The notes under the pieces: generated by a model
Seen by the model: the letters and a program-made list of their open reading frames with translations, nothing else
Database searches by the model: none
What the model was told of the DNA's origin: nothing
NCBI GenBank assembly: GCA_964531525.1
Contig: CAZHDF010000154.1
Span: 1 to 8,191, forward strand
From: CAYYWV01 sp964531525
GTDB taxonomy: Bacteria; Pseudomonadota; Alphaproteobacteria; JAAXGF01
DNA: 8,191 nucleotides
Direction of reading: 5' to 3'
Part shown: positions 1 through 6,008 of the stretch, in pieces
Numbering within the stretch: position 1 is the stretch's first letter
How the letters are laid out: each line of letters opens with the position of its first letter
Position numbers and translations under genes: made by a program

Positions 1-592
1 GCTTGAACGCGGTGCCGAGCTTGCCGGTCGACGGCAGATGCGGCCCCCGGCAGAGATCGATGAAACCGCCCTGGCGGTAGAGCGTGATCGGCTCGCCCGC
101 CGGAATGCTCGCGATCAGCTCGGCCTTGTACTTCTCGCCCTGCTTTTCGAAGAAGGCGACCGCCTCGTCGCGGTCCCAGACCTCGCGCGCGATCGGCTCG
201 TCGCGGGCGACGATCTCGCGCATGCGCTCCTCGATGCGCGCCATGTCCTCGGGCGTGAACGGGGTCGGCCGCGCGAAGTCGTAATAAAAGCCCTCGGCGA
301 TCGCCGGGCCGATGGTGACCTGGGTCTCCGGGTAGAGCTCCTTGACCGCCTCGGCCATGACATGGGCGGCGTCGTGGCGCAGAAGCTCAAGCGCGTCGTC
401 GTCCTTGCGGGTGACGATCGCGACCTCGGCGTCGCGGTCGATCTCGGCCGAGAGGTCGCGGAGCGCGCCGTCGACGCGGATCGCGAGCGCCGCCTTCGCG
501 AGCCCGGGACCGATCGCGGCGGCGACGTCGGCGCCCGTCACCGGGCGCTCGAAGCGCCGGACGCTGCCGTCGGGGAGAGTAAGAGCCACCAT
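1..592 (-). CDS. thrS: Threonyl-tRNA synthetase, N-terminal part (cut by window edge)
   Basis: This cytoplasmic enzyme charges tRNA-Thr with threonine and hydrolyses mischarged Ser-tRNA-Thr. The 197 visible codons cover two N-terminal domains. A TGS domain spans about residues 1-62 and opens MVALTLPDGS. The editing (second additional) domain follows, with the HxxxH pair at H73 and H77 in HDAAHVMAEAV, then GFYYDF at 101-106, and the C181/H185 pair in GGFIDLCRGPHLPST. These four residues correspond to the known editing-site positions of bacterial ThrRS. The catalytic core and anticodon-binding domain lie beyond the left edge. The ATG at 592-590 is chosen because it begins directly at the family's usual N-terminus. 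An in-frame GTG five codons upstream is possible, and neither has a strong Shine-Dalgarno. Transcription probably starts from the promoter at 642-669, giving a leader of about 40 nt. The identity is near certain; only the exact start is slightly open. Confidence 0.97.
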   Translation of the reverse strand, partial: MVALTLPDGSVRRFERPVTGADVAAAIGPGLAKAALAIRVDGALRDLSAEIDRDAEVAIVTRKDDDALELLRHDAAHVMAEAVKELYPETQVTIGPAIAEGFYYDFARPTPFTPEDMARIEERMREIVARDEPIAREVWDRDEAVAFFEKQGEKYKAELIASIPAGEPITLYRQGGFIDLCRGPHLPSTGKLGTAFK

Positions 593-641
593 TGATGGGC
601 TTTTCACACCGGGACCGTTAAAGTTTCGTCAAGGCGCGCGC

Positions 642-669
642 AATGTAGGCTGTTTCGCCCCGCTGTCAA
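642..669 (-). promoter_or_regulatory. Sigma70-type promoter of thrS
   Basis: Read on the minus strand there is a perfect -35 box TTGACA (669-664), a 16-bp spacer, and a -10 box TACATT (647-642). Transcription would start near 635 and leave a leader of about 43 nt before the thrS ATG at 592. The spacing and location fit, and this is the best sigma70 match I found in the window. The -35 box is one arm of an inverted repeat (see 664-691). Confidence 0.7.
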
Positions 670-691
670 GGCGCACCCGGCCGCCTTGACA
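664..691. repeat. Perfect 10-bp inverted repeat at the thrS/ligase divergent region
   Basis: The arms are TGTCAAGGCG (664-673) and CGCCTTGACA (682-691), with an 8-base centre CACCCGGC. The left arm contains the thrS -35 box on the minus strand. The right arm carries a second TTGACA facing the ligase gene. A third partial copy, GTCAAGGCG, lies at 628-636, close to the predicted thrS transcription start. It could be an operator, a pair of back-to-back -35 boxes, or a remnant of local duplication. For the plus-strand TTGACA I could not find a good -10 box 16-18 bp downstream, so a symmetric second promoter is not supported. Confidence 0.6.
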
Positions 692-700
692 GCCCCGGCG

Positions 701-2131
701 ATGTCGGGCTTGTTACCGCCTCCGTCGAGACCCCGGGACGGCGCGCGCGCCGACGCCCCGTCCCCGCCCGCCCGAAGGCTTTCGCGATTGGCCAGACGCC
801 GTCATTCCATTCCACCGGCCATTCCACCGGGCGCGCCAACGGACGCCGGACGCGCCGCGACCGAAATCGGACCGCGGCTCGCCGGCGTCGTGCTGGCGGT
901 CGTCGCCCTCGCCTATCCGATTCTCGGCGCCGCCGCGCCCAAGGGGCTCGCGGCGCTGTTCCTGGCGGCGGGCGTGGTGGTGCTTTTCGATCCCGCGATC
1001 CGGCGCCGCCTGCGCGGCCACCCCGCGCGCGCCTTCCCCGTGGCGCTCGGCCTCGGACTCGCCTGGCTGCTGGCGACGGCGATCTGGGCGCTCGAGCCCG
1101 GCACCTCTGCGCGCCTCTGGCTGAGCCTCGCGGTGATGAGCGGGCTGGGCCTCGCGCTGATCGCGGCGTCGAGCGCGCTCGACGCAAGCCAGGGCGCGCG
1201 CGTGGCGCGCCTGGTCGCCATCGGCGCGGTCGCCTTCGCCGCCTTCTTCGCGGTCGAGACGGCGACCGGCGGCTGGATCACCCGCGCCCTGGTCACGACC
1301 TGGAACCGGGCGACGCCCTGGCATAGCCCGATGCCGACCCCCGCCAACCTGCTGGGGCCGGCCTCGGCGGCGCTCGCGATCCTCGCTTGGCCGGCGGCGC
1401 TCGCGCTCTACCGGCGCTCGCCCTGGATCGGCGCGGCCTTCGTCGCCGCGATGACCGTCGTTCTTCTGGCGCAGACGATGTTCGCCTCCTTCGTCGCCTT
1501 CGCCGCCGGGATCGTCGTCGGCGCGCTGGTCTGGGCCTGGGGACGACGGGGCGCGATGCTGGCGATCGCGGGGATCGCGCTCGTCAATCTCGCGCTGTTC
1601 GTCGCCGCGCCCGTGATCGTCGCCCGGATCGACGCCGGCGCGCTCGCCCTCGACGTCAGCACGAGCTGGATTCAACGGCTCTACATTCTCGCCTTCGCGC
1701 TCGAGCGCATCGCCGAGCACCCGATCCTCGGCTGGGGGCTCGACGCCGCGCGCGCGATCGGCCGGGGCGTGGCGGGCCCCTATCCCGGCACCGCCGCGCT
1801 GCCGCTGCACCCCCACAACCTCTGGGCGCAGATCTGGCTCGAGGCCGGCGCCGTCGGCGTCGGTCTCGGCGCCTGGCTGGTTTGGCTGATCCTCGCCGCC
1901 TGCGCGCGCGCGGGCAAGACGCCCGCCGCCCGCGCATGCGCGACCGGGCTCGCCGTCACCTATCTCGCGATCGGCAACATCAGCTATGGCGCGTGGCAGA
2001 ACTGGTGGCTGGCCATCGCCTGGCTGGGCGCGGCGCTCATGATTGCGAGCGTGGCGGGGGAAGGGGCGGCAGCGCCGCCGCCACCGCCTCGACCGTCAAA
2101 TCATCGAGCGAGGGACGGCGAAGCACCGTGA
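701..2131 (+). CDS. O-antigen ligase/polymerase family membrane protein (WaaL/Wzy_C type)
   Basis: This is a multi-pass inner-membrane protein of about 476 residues. Hydrophobic helices start near residue 59 and continue through about residue 305. A periplasmic-type loop follows (about 306-380), then three further hydrophobic stretches up to about 452. The family hallmark is in the loop: SWIQRLYIL (Arg near 326), HPILGWG (340-346), and HPHNLWAQIWLEAG (370-383). These match the R...HPHN...Q..E.G pattern of the Wzy_C/WaaL superfamily, which transfers undecaprenyl-linked glycan to lipid A-core or polymerises it. Ligase and polymerase cannot be told apart from sequence alone. The start is uncertain. 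ATG at 701 is taken, but TTG at 686 (inside the inverted repeat) and TTG at 788 are in frame and none has a clear Shine-Dalgarno. The first 55 or so residues are Pro/Arg-rich and unlike the family, so the true start may be later. The last 95 bases overlap the convergent GT9 gene. Confidence 0.87.
   Translation: MSGLLPPPSRPRDGARADAPSPPARRLSRLARRRHSIPPAIPPGAPTDAGRAATEIGPRLAGVVLAVVALAYPILGAAAPKGLAALFLAAGVVVLFDPAIRRRLRGHPARAFPVALGLGLAWLLATAIWALEPGTSARLWLSLAVMSGLGLALIAASSALDASQGARVARLVAIGAVAFAAFFAVETATGGWITRALVTTWNRATPWHSPMPTPANLLGPASAALAILAWPAALALYRRSPWIGAAFVAAMTVVLLAQTMFASFVAFAAGIVVGALVWAWGRRGAMLAIAGIALVNLALFVAAPVIVARIDAGALALDVSTSWIQRLYILAFALERIAEHPILGWGLDAARAIGRGVAGPYPGTAALPLHPHNLWAQIWLEAGAVGVGLGAWLVWLILAACARAGKTPAARACATGLAVTYLAIGNISYGAWQNWWLAIAWLGAALMIASVAGEGAAAPPPPPRPSNHRARDGEAP
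808..830 (+). repeat. Two tandem copies of a 12-bp unit in the 5' part of the ligase gene
   Basis: CATTCCACCGGC at 808-819 is followed at once by CATTCCACCGG at 820-830. A partial CATTC precedes it at 803. In the ligase frame this reads IPPA-IPPG, within the non-conserved, proline-rich N-terminal stretch. It is probably a small slippage duplication. It adds to the doubt whether this stretch is translated at all. Confidence 0.6.
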
Positions 2132-2984
2132 CGCTCGGCCCCCGGGGCGCGGTCTGGGCCGGCTCCGACGCCGCCGAATAGAGCACCACCACCGGCGCGC
2201 CGGCGAGCGCGATCAGATGCATCGGCCCCGTGTCGTTGCCGACCGCGACCGCCGCGCGGCGCGCGAGCGCGGCGATCTCGGCGAGACTCGTCTCGTCGCA
2301 CAGATCGACCGCCTCCGGACAGGCGGCGGCGATCGCCGCGATCTCGGCGCGCTCGGCCGCCGCGCCGATCAGCACCGGCGTAATCCCGCGCCCCGCCAGC
2401 CGGCGCGCGAGCGCGGCGTAGTTCACGGCGGGCCAGCGCTTCTCGGGCCGATGCGCCGAGCCGCCGGGCACCAGCAGTGCGAAACCGTCGTCGAGGCCGA
2501 AGCGCGAGACATCGGCATCCAGCCAGGAGACGTCGGGCGGCGGCACCATCTCGATCCCCGCCATGGCGAGCTGCTCGGCCTCGCGCTCGACCGTGTGCAT
2601 GGCGTCGCGCCCCGGGTTGGCGTGCGGATGCGAGCAGCCGGGCGCGATCCCCGACCATTCGGGACGCGCCCGGCCGAGCAGGCGGAAATAAGCATGCGTG
2701 CGGTCCGAATGCTGAAGGTCGTAGACGCGCGCGAAGCCCGCGCCCCGCAGGCGACGAACGAGCCCGAGCCAGGCCCCGGGCTGCCAGGCGCGCGGCTTGG
2801 GGTCGATCCAGACCCGGTCGAACCAGCCCGTCGCGCGGCCGAACTCGGCGTAAGCGCGGGTGGTGAGAAGGGTAATTTCGGCGCCCGCGTGATGGCGGCG
2901 GATCGCCTGGAACGCGCCGGTCGCCAGCAGAAAATCGCCGAGCGCGCCGTGCTTGATGACCAGAATCCGCTCCACCGGGGGCAT
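2037..2984 (-). CDS. Glycosyltransferase family 9, heptosyltransferase-like
   Basis: This is a 315-residue cytoplasmic or membrane-associated enzyme. GT9 members such as WaaC, WaaF and WaaQ transfer ADP-heptose to the lipopolysaccharide core. Visible family landmarks are the N-terminal ILVIKHGALGDFLLATGAF (7-25), whose Asp17 matches the conserved catalytic-region Asp; the C-domain opening LLVPGGSAHRPEKRWP (170-185); and the donor-site motif VGNDTGPMHLIALAG (248-262). The length is normal for GT9. The ATG at 2984 has an AGGCGG Shine-Dalgarno-like run four bases upstream. It lies 27 bases after the stop of the GT4 gene, so the two are very likely co-transcribed. Its 3' end runs 95 bases into the convergent ligase gene. 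The tail after about residue 305 (PPLPPPRSQS) is proline-rich and probably not structural. The sugar donated is not certain; heptose is inferred only from the family. Confidence 0.93.
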   Translation of the reverse strand: MPPVERILVIKHGALGDFLLATGAFQAIRRHHAGAEITLLTTRAYAEFGRATGWFDRVWIDPKPRAWQPGAWLGLVRRLRGAGFARVYDLQHSDRTHAYFRLLGRARPEWSGIAPGCSHPHANPGRDAMHTVEREAEQLAMAGIEMVPPPDVSWLDADVSRFGLDDGFALLVPGGSAHRPEKRWPAVNYAALARRLAGRGITPVLIGAAAERAEIAAIAAACPEAVDLCDETSLAEIAALARRAAVAVGNDTGPMHLIALAGAPVVVLYSAASEPAQTAPRGPSVTVLRRPSLDDLTVEAVAAALPPLPPPRSQS

Positions 2985-3011
2985 CGGTCCGCCTGGAGCC
3001 CCCGCCCCGGC

Positions 3012-4238
3012 CTACTGCGCGGCGCGCGCGCGATGCGCGGCCGACGACGACGCCAGCTCGCGGTAGATCGCGAGCGTGCGCGCGCACATCGCCTCGCGCG
3101 AGAACCGCGCCCGCGCCCGAGCAATCGCGCGCCCGGCGAGCCGCTCGCGCGCCGCGCCGTCGAGCGCCAGAACGTGATCGAGCGCCCCCGCCAGCGCCCG
3201 CGCGTCGCCCGGCGGAACCAGCCAGCCGGTCTCGTCCGCGGCCACCGTCTCGCGCGCGCCGCCGTGGTCGCTCGCGATCGTCGGGCGGCCCATGGCCTGG
3301 GCCTCGACCGCGACCCGGCCGAACGCCTCGGGCTCGAGCGAGGCCGACACCACCGCGTCGGCCAGCATGTAGGCCGCCGGCATGTCGCGGCAGTCGTCGA
3401 CGATCTGCACCACGCCGTCGACGCCGCGCCGCCGCGCCCGCTCCTCGAGCTCGCGCCGGTAGCCCGTGCGCCCCTGGTCCGAGCCCACGAACAGGCAGCG
3501 GAGGTCATGCCTGCCCAGCTCGGCCAATGCATCGATCAGCACCCGGTGCCCCTTCCAGCGGGTCAGCCGCCCGGGCAGCATCACCACCTGCATCCCGTCG
3601 TCCAACCGCCAGCGCCGCGACAGCGCGATCAGGCGCTCGGCGCTCACGCGGGCGGGGTCGAACAGCGCGAAGTCGATGCCGCGCGGCACCGTGCGCAACC
3701 GGTCCTCGTCGATGGAGTAGTTCTCGCGGATATGGCCGGCGATGAACTCCGAGATCGCGATCACCCGGTCGCCCCGGGTCATGACCGCGTTGTAGAGCCG
3801 CTTGAGCGGGTTGCCGATCGAGTAGGTGCCGTGGAAGGTGGTGACCAGGGGAACCCCCGCCCGCCGCGCGGCGTAAAGCGCGCTCCAGGCCGGCGCCCGC
3901 GAGCGGGCGTGCACCAGGTCGATCCCCTCGGCCTCGATCAGGGCGCGCAGGCGCTCGATATTGGCGCGGATCGCAAACGGCCCCTTGGCGTCGAGCGGCA
4001 GGACGACATGCCGAGCCCCGGCGCGCTCGATCTCGCGCACCATGATCCCGCCGGCCGAGGCGACCACGGCGCGCCCGCCGGCCTCGACCAGCGCGCGCGC
4101 GATATCGACCGTGCCGCGTTCGACGCCGCCGGTCTCGAGCGCCGGCAGAACCTGAAGCACGCTGGGCGTTTCGGCCGGCGGCGCGGCCGGGCGTTCCGTC
4201 GCGCCGCCGCCGTTGATAGGATCGGGTTCGCTCGTCAT
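3012..4238 (-). CDS. Glycosyltransferase family 4 (GT-B fold)
   Basis: This retaining glycosyltransferase of about 408 residues probably builds lipopolysaccharide core or a surface glycan from nucleotide sugars at the inner face of the membrane. Landmarks in order are VLQVLPALETGGVERGT (27-43), the acceptor-side glycine loop; VHARSRAPAW (109-118); TTFHGTYS (133-140); PGRLTRWKGH (222-231), the start of the donor domain; and EAFGRVAVEAQAMGRP (304-319), which holds the EX7E pair E304/E312; then DHGGARE. The ATG at 4238 gives a 26-residue Pro-rich leader before the conserved fold. An in-frame GTG at 4160, just before LQVLPALETGG, would remove it and is a serious alternative. The gene is first of a two-gene operon with the GT9 gene. 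Only 20 bases separate its ATG from that of the divergent hydrolase, so its promoter would lie inside that gene or in the tiny gap. Confidence 0.93.
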   Translation of the reverse strand: MTSEPDPINGGGATERPAAPPAETPSVLQVLPALETGGVERGTVDIARALVEAGGRAVVASAGGIMVREIERAGARHVVLPLDAKGPFAIRANIERLRALIEAEGIDLVHARSRAPAWSALYAARRAGVPLVTTFHGTYSIGNPLKRLYNAVMTRGDRVIAISEFIAGHIRENYSIDEDRLRTVPRGIDFALFDPARVSAERLIALSRRWRLDDGMQVVMLPGRLTRWKGHRVLIDALAELGRHDLRCLFVGSDQGRTGYRRELEERARRRGVDGVVQIVDDCRDMPAAYMLADAVVSASLEPEAFGRVAVEAQAMGRPTIASDHGGARETVAADETGWLVPPGDARALAGALDHVLALDGAARERLAGRAIARARARFSREAMCARTLAIYRELASSSAAHRARAAQ

Positions 4239-4246
4239 AGAACCCT

Positions 4247-4252
4247 AGAGGA
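4247..4252 (+). promoter_or_regulatory. Ribosome binding site of the hydrolase gene
   Basis: AGAGGA sits six bases before the ATG at 4259 and supports that start. It overlaps the 8-bp palindrome GGATATCC (4250-4257) at the centre of the 20-base divergent gap, so the gap carries the translation signal of one gene and probably the promoter or leader of the other. Confidence 0.6.
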
Positions 4253-4258
4253 TATCCC

Positions 4259-5041
4259 ATGACCGATCCCGGTTCCATCGCCGACGCCGCCCCGGACCGC
4301 CTGGAGCGCGCGGGCGCGCCCGCGCTCGCCTACCACCGGAGCCCGGGGGGCGGCCCCTGGACGGTGTTCCTGGGCGGTTTCATGTCGGACATGACCGGGA
4401 CCAAGGCGACCGCGCTCGAAGTCTTCTGCCGCGAGCGGGGCCGCGCCTACCTGCGCTTCGACTATCGCGGCCACGGGGCCTCCGAGGGCGCGTTCGCCGA
4501 CGGCACCATCGGCCTCTGGACCGAGGACGCGCTCGCCGCGATCGACGCGCTCACCGACGGCCCGGTGGTGCTGGTGGGATCGAGCATGGGCGGCTGGATC
4601 ATGCTGAACGCGGCGCTCGAGCGGCCCGAGCGCGTCGTCGGCCTGCTCGGCATCGCCGCCGCCCCCGACTTCACCGAGCGCATGATGAACGAGGAGTTCG
4701 ACGCCCCGACCCGCGCCGCCTTGATGCGCGACGGGCTGGTGCGCGTGCCGTCGGACTACGGCGACGAGCCCTACGCCATCACCCGCGCGCTGATCGAGGA
4801 CGGCCGCCGCCACCTGCTGCTCGGCGCGCCGATCCCGATCCGCTGCCCGGTGCGGCTGATCCAGGGCATGGCCGATACCGCCGTCCCCTGGCGCACGGCG
4901 CTCGCGATCGCCGAGCGCCTCGAATCGCGCGACGTGGAAGTCACGCTGGTCAAATCCGCCGACCACCGCCTCTCCGACCCGCCCGACCTCGACCGCCTCT
5001 GCCTAACCCTCAAGGCGCTTTGGGCGCGGGTGGCGCGCTAA
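4259..5041 (+). CDS. Alpha/beta hydrolase, ABHD10-like
   Basis: This is a 260-residue cytoplasmic serine hydrolase with no signal peptide. The nucleophile elbow is GSSMGG, with S109 as nucleophile. The acid is D206 in IQGMADTAVPW and the base is H236 in KSADHRLSD. An oxyanion-side GGFMSDMTGTKA (39-50) and RFDYRGHGASEG (66-77) precede them. From memory, human mitochondrial ABHD10 has the same order of blocks (YMNGTKA, RFDYSG, VGSSLGGW, PIPVNCPIRLLHG, SDHRM) and the same spacing of the triad. ABHD10 is an acyl-thioesterase/glucuronide esterase, so thioesterase or ester hydrolysis is the best guess; the natural bacterial substrate is unknown. AGAGGA at 4247-4252 is a good Shine-Dalgarno six bases before the ATG, which fixes the start. 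The stop (5039-5041) interlocks with that of the convergent SDR gene. Confidence 0.93.
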   Translation: MTDPGSIADAAPDRLERAGAPALAYHRSPGGGPWTVFLGGFMSDMTGTKATALEVFCRERGRAYLRFDYRGHGASEGAFADGTIGLWTEDALAAIDALTDGPVVLVGSSMGGWIMLNAALERPERVVGLLGIAAAPDFTERMMNEEFDAPTRAALMRDGLVRVPSDYGDEPYAITRALIEDGRRHLLLGAPIPIRCPVRLIQGMADTAVPWRTALAIAERLESRDVEVTLVKSADHRLSDPPDLDRLCLTLKALWARVAR

Positions 5042-5916
5042 CGCCCCTCCCCCTCCAAGATCGCCCTAAGCCCCGACTCGTAGTCCGGGTAGCGGAGCGT
5101 GACGCCGAGCTCGCGCTTGATGCGGTCGTTGCGGACGCGCTTGTTGTCGGCGTAGAAGCTGCGCGCCATGGGCGAGAGCTCGGCGGTCTCGAAGGGAATC
5201 GGCGGCGGCGGGTCGATGCCAAGCAGCGCGGCGGCGAAGGCGACCACCTCGCCGGGCGGGGCCGGGCGGTCGTCGCAGACGTTGTAGATCGCGCCGCCGT
5301 TGGGCCGGGCGATCGAGGCGCGCAGCACGGCGGCGATATCGTCCACATGGATGCGCGAGAACAGCTGGCCGGGCTTGTCGATCCGCTTGGCGGTGCCGGC
5401 GCGGAGCTGGTCGAGCGCGCTGCGCCCGGGGCCGTAGATGCCCGCGAGGCGGAAGATCTGCACCGGAATCCCGTGCCCCCACCAGTAATTCAGCCAGAGT
5501 TGCTCGGCGCGGGCGCGGCGCTCGGCGCGCGGGCTCGTGGGCGCGGTCGGCGTGTCCTCGTCGACCCAGCCGCCTTCGTGGTCGCCGTAGACCGCCGTGG
5601 TCGAGAGATAGCCGATCCATTCGAGGGCGTCGGCGGCGGCGATCGCGTCGGCGTGGGCGTCGAGCACCGGGTCGCCGTCCGCGTCGGGGGGGATCGAGAT
5701 CAGAAGATGGGTGACGCCCGCGAGCGCCGCATGCGCGTCGGCCAGCGGATGGTCGCGGTCGAAGCGGCGGACCGGAATTTCGTTCCCGCCCGCGCCCGGC
5801 TCGCGCGCCGTGCCGGCGACGCGCCAGCCCTCGGCGCGCAAGGCCTCGGCCAGGCGACGCGCGGTGTAGCCGAGGCCGAAGCAGAACAGGGAGCGGGGCG
5901 GGGAAGGTTTGGTCAT
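5038..5916 (-). CDS. Atypical SDR / NAD(P)-dependent epimerase-like protein (YeeZ-like)
   Basis: This is a 292-residue cytoplasmic Rossmann-fold protein. The nucleotide-binding loop is FCFGLGYTARRLAEAL (11-26), with a GxGxxA core. GTAREP (35-40) places an Arg after the second strand, which in this fold tends to favour NADP. YLSTTAVYGDHEGGWVDE (103-120), FRLAGIYGPGRSAL (155-168), RIHVDDIAAV (188-197) and YNVCDDRP (211-218) match the epimerase/dehydratase branch. The stretch where extended SDRs carry YxxxK reads SPRAERRARAEQLW (128-141), with neither the Tyr nor a suitably placed Lys. It may therefore be a non-classical or non-catalytic member, like other short YeeZ-type proteins. ATG at 5916 is preferred because the fold begins just after it. 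A TTG at 5955 would add 13 unconserved residues. No strong Shine-Dalgarno is seen. The stop TAG shares bases with the stop of the convergent hydrolase. Confidence 0.88.
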   Translation of the reverse strand: MTKPSPPRSLFCFGLGYTARRLAEALRAEGWRVAGTAREPGAGGNEIPVRRFDRDHPLADAHAALAGVTHLLISIPPDADGDPVLDAHADAIAAADALEWIGYLSTTAVYGDHEGGWVDEDTPTAPTSPRAERRARAEQLWLNYWWGHGIPVQIFRLAGIYGPGRSALDQLRAGTAKRIDKPGQLFSRIHVDDIAAVLRASIARPNGGAIYNVCDDRPAPPGEVVAFAAALLGIDPPPPIPFETAELSPMARSFYADNKRVRNDRIKRELGVTLRYPDYESGLRAILEGEGR

Positions 5917-5937
5917 GGCGGGGTCCGCGCGCGGCGA

Positions 5938-5966
5938 TTGGCTTCGGGACGTCAAGCTGGCACATT
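5938..5966 (+). promoter_or_regulatory. Possible promoter of the aminotransferase-TPR operon
   Basis: TTGGCT (5938-5943), a 17-bp spacer and CACATT (5961-5966) resemble -35 and -10 boxes (4 of 6 and 3 of 6 matches). The -10 is one base different from the thrS -10 TACATT. Initiation near 5973 would give a leader of about 35 nt to the ATG at 6009 and would exclude the upstream ATG at 5967. The match is weak and rests on position as much as sequence. Confidence 0.3.
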
Positions 5967-6008
5967 ATGCCTTGCAGGGGGGCTTCGCAAAACCGCGATG
6001 GAAACGCC

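Noticed and set aside
38..595. Plus-strand open frame across the thrS region
   Set aside because: The minus strand encodes unmistakable ThrRS TGS and editing domains; the plus frame has no domain.
686..715. Plus-strand sigma70 promoter using TTGACA at 686-691 for the ligase
   Set aside because: No acceptable -10 box at 16-18 bp (CTTGTT or TTGTTA only), and it would start inside the likely coding region.
713..1816. A 367-codon minus-strand open frame opposite the ligase
   Set aside because: Composition is dominated by Arg, Gly, Asp and Glu with no family pattern. The plus strand encodes a clear membrane protein.
2043..4262. A 739-codon plus-strand open frame opposite both glycosyltransferase genes
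   Set aside because: Its translation is Arg/His/Gly/Asp-rich with no domain. It mirrors two well-supported genes on the other strand, as expected in very GC-rich DNA where antisense stops are rare.
4235..4966. Minus-strand open frame opposite the hydrolase
   Set aside because: Antisense shadow; the hydrolase has an intact catalytic triad and a good ribosome binding site.
5958..5976. Sigma54-like promoter (TGGCAC ... TTGCA)
   Set aside because: The GG and GC elements are 13 bases apart; sigma54 needs 10. The spacing rules it out.
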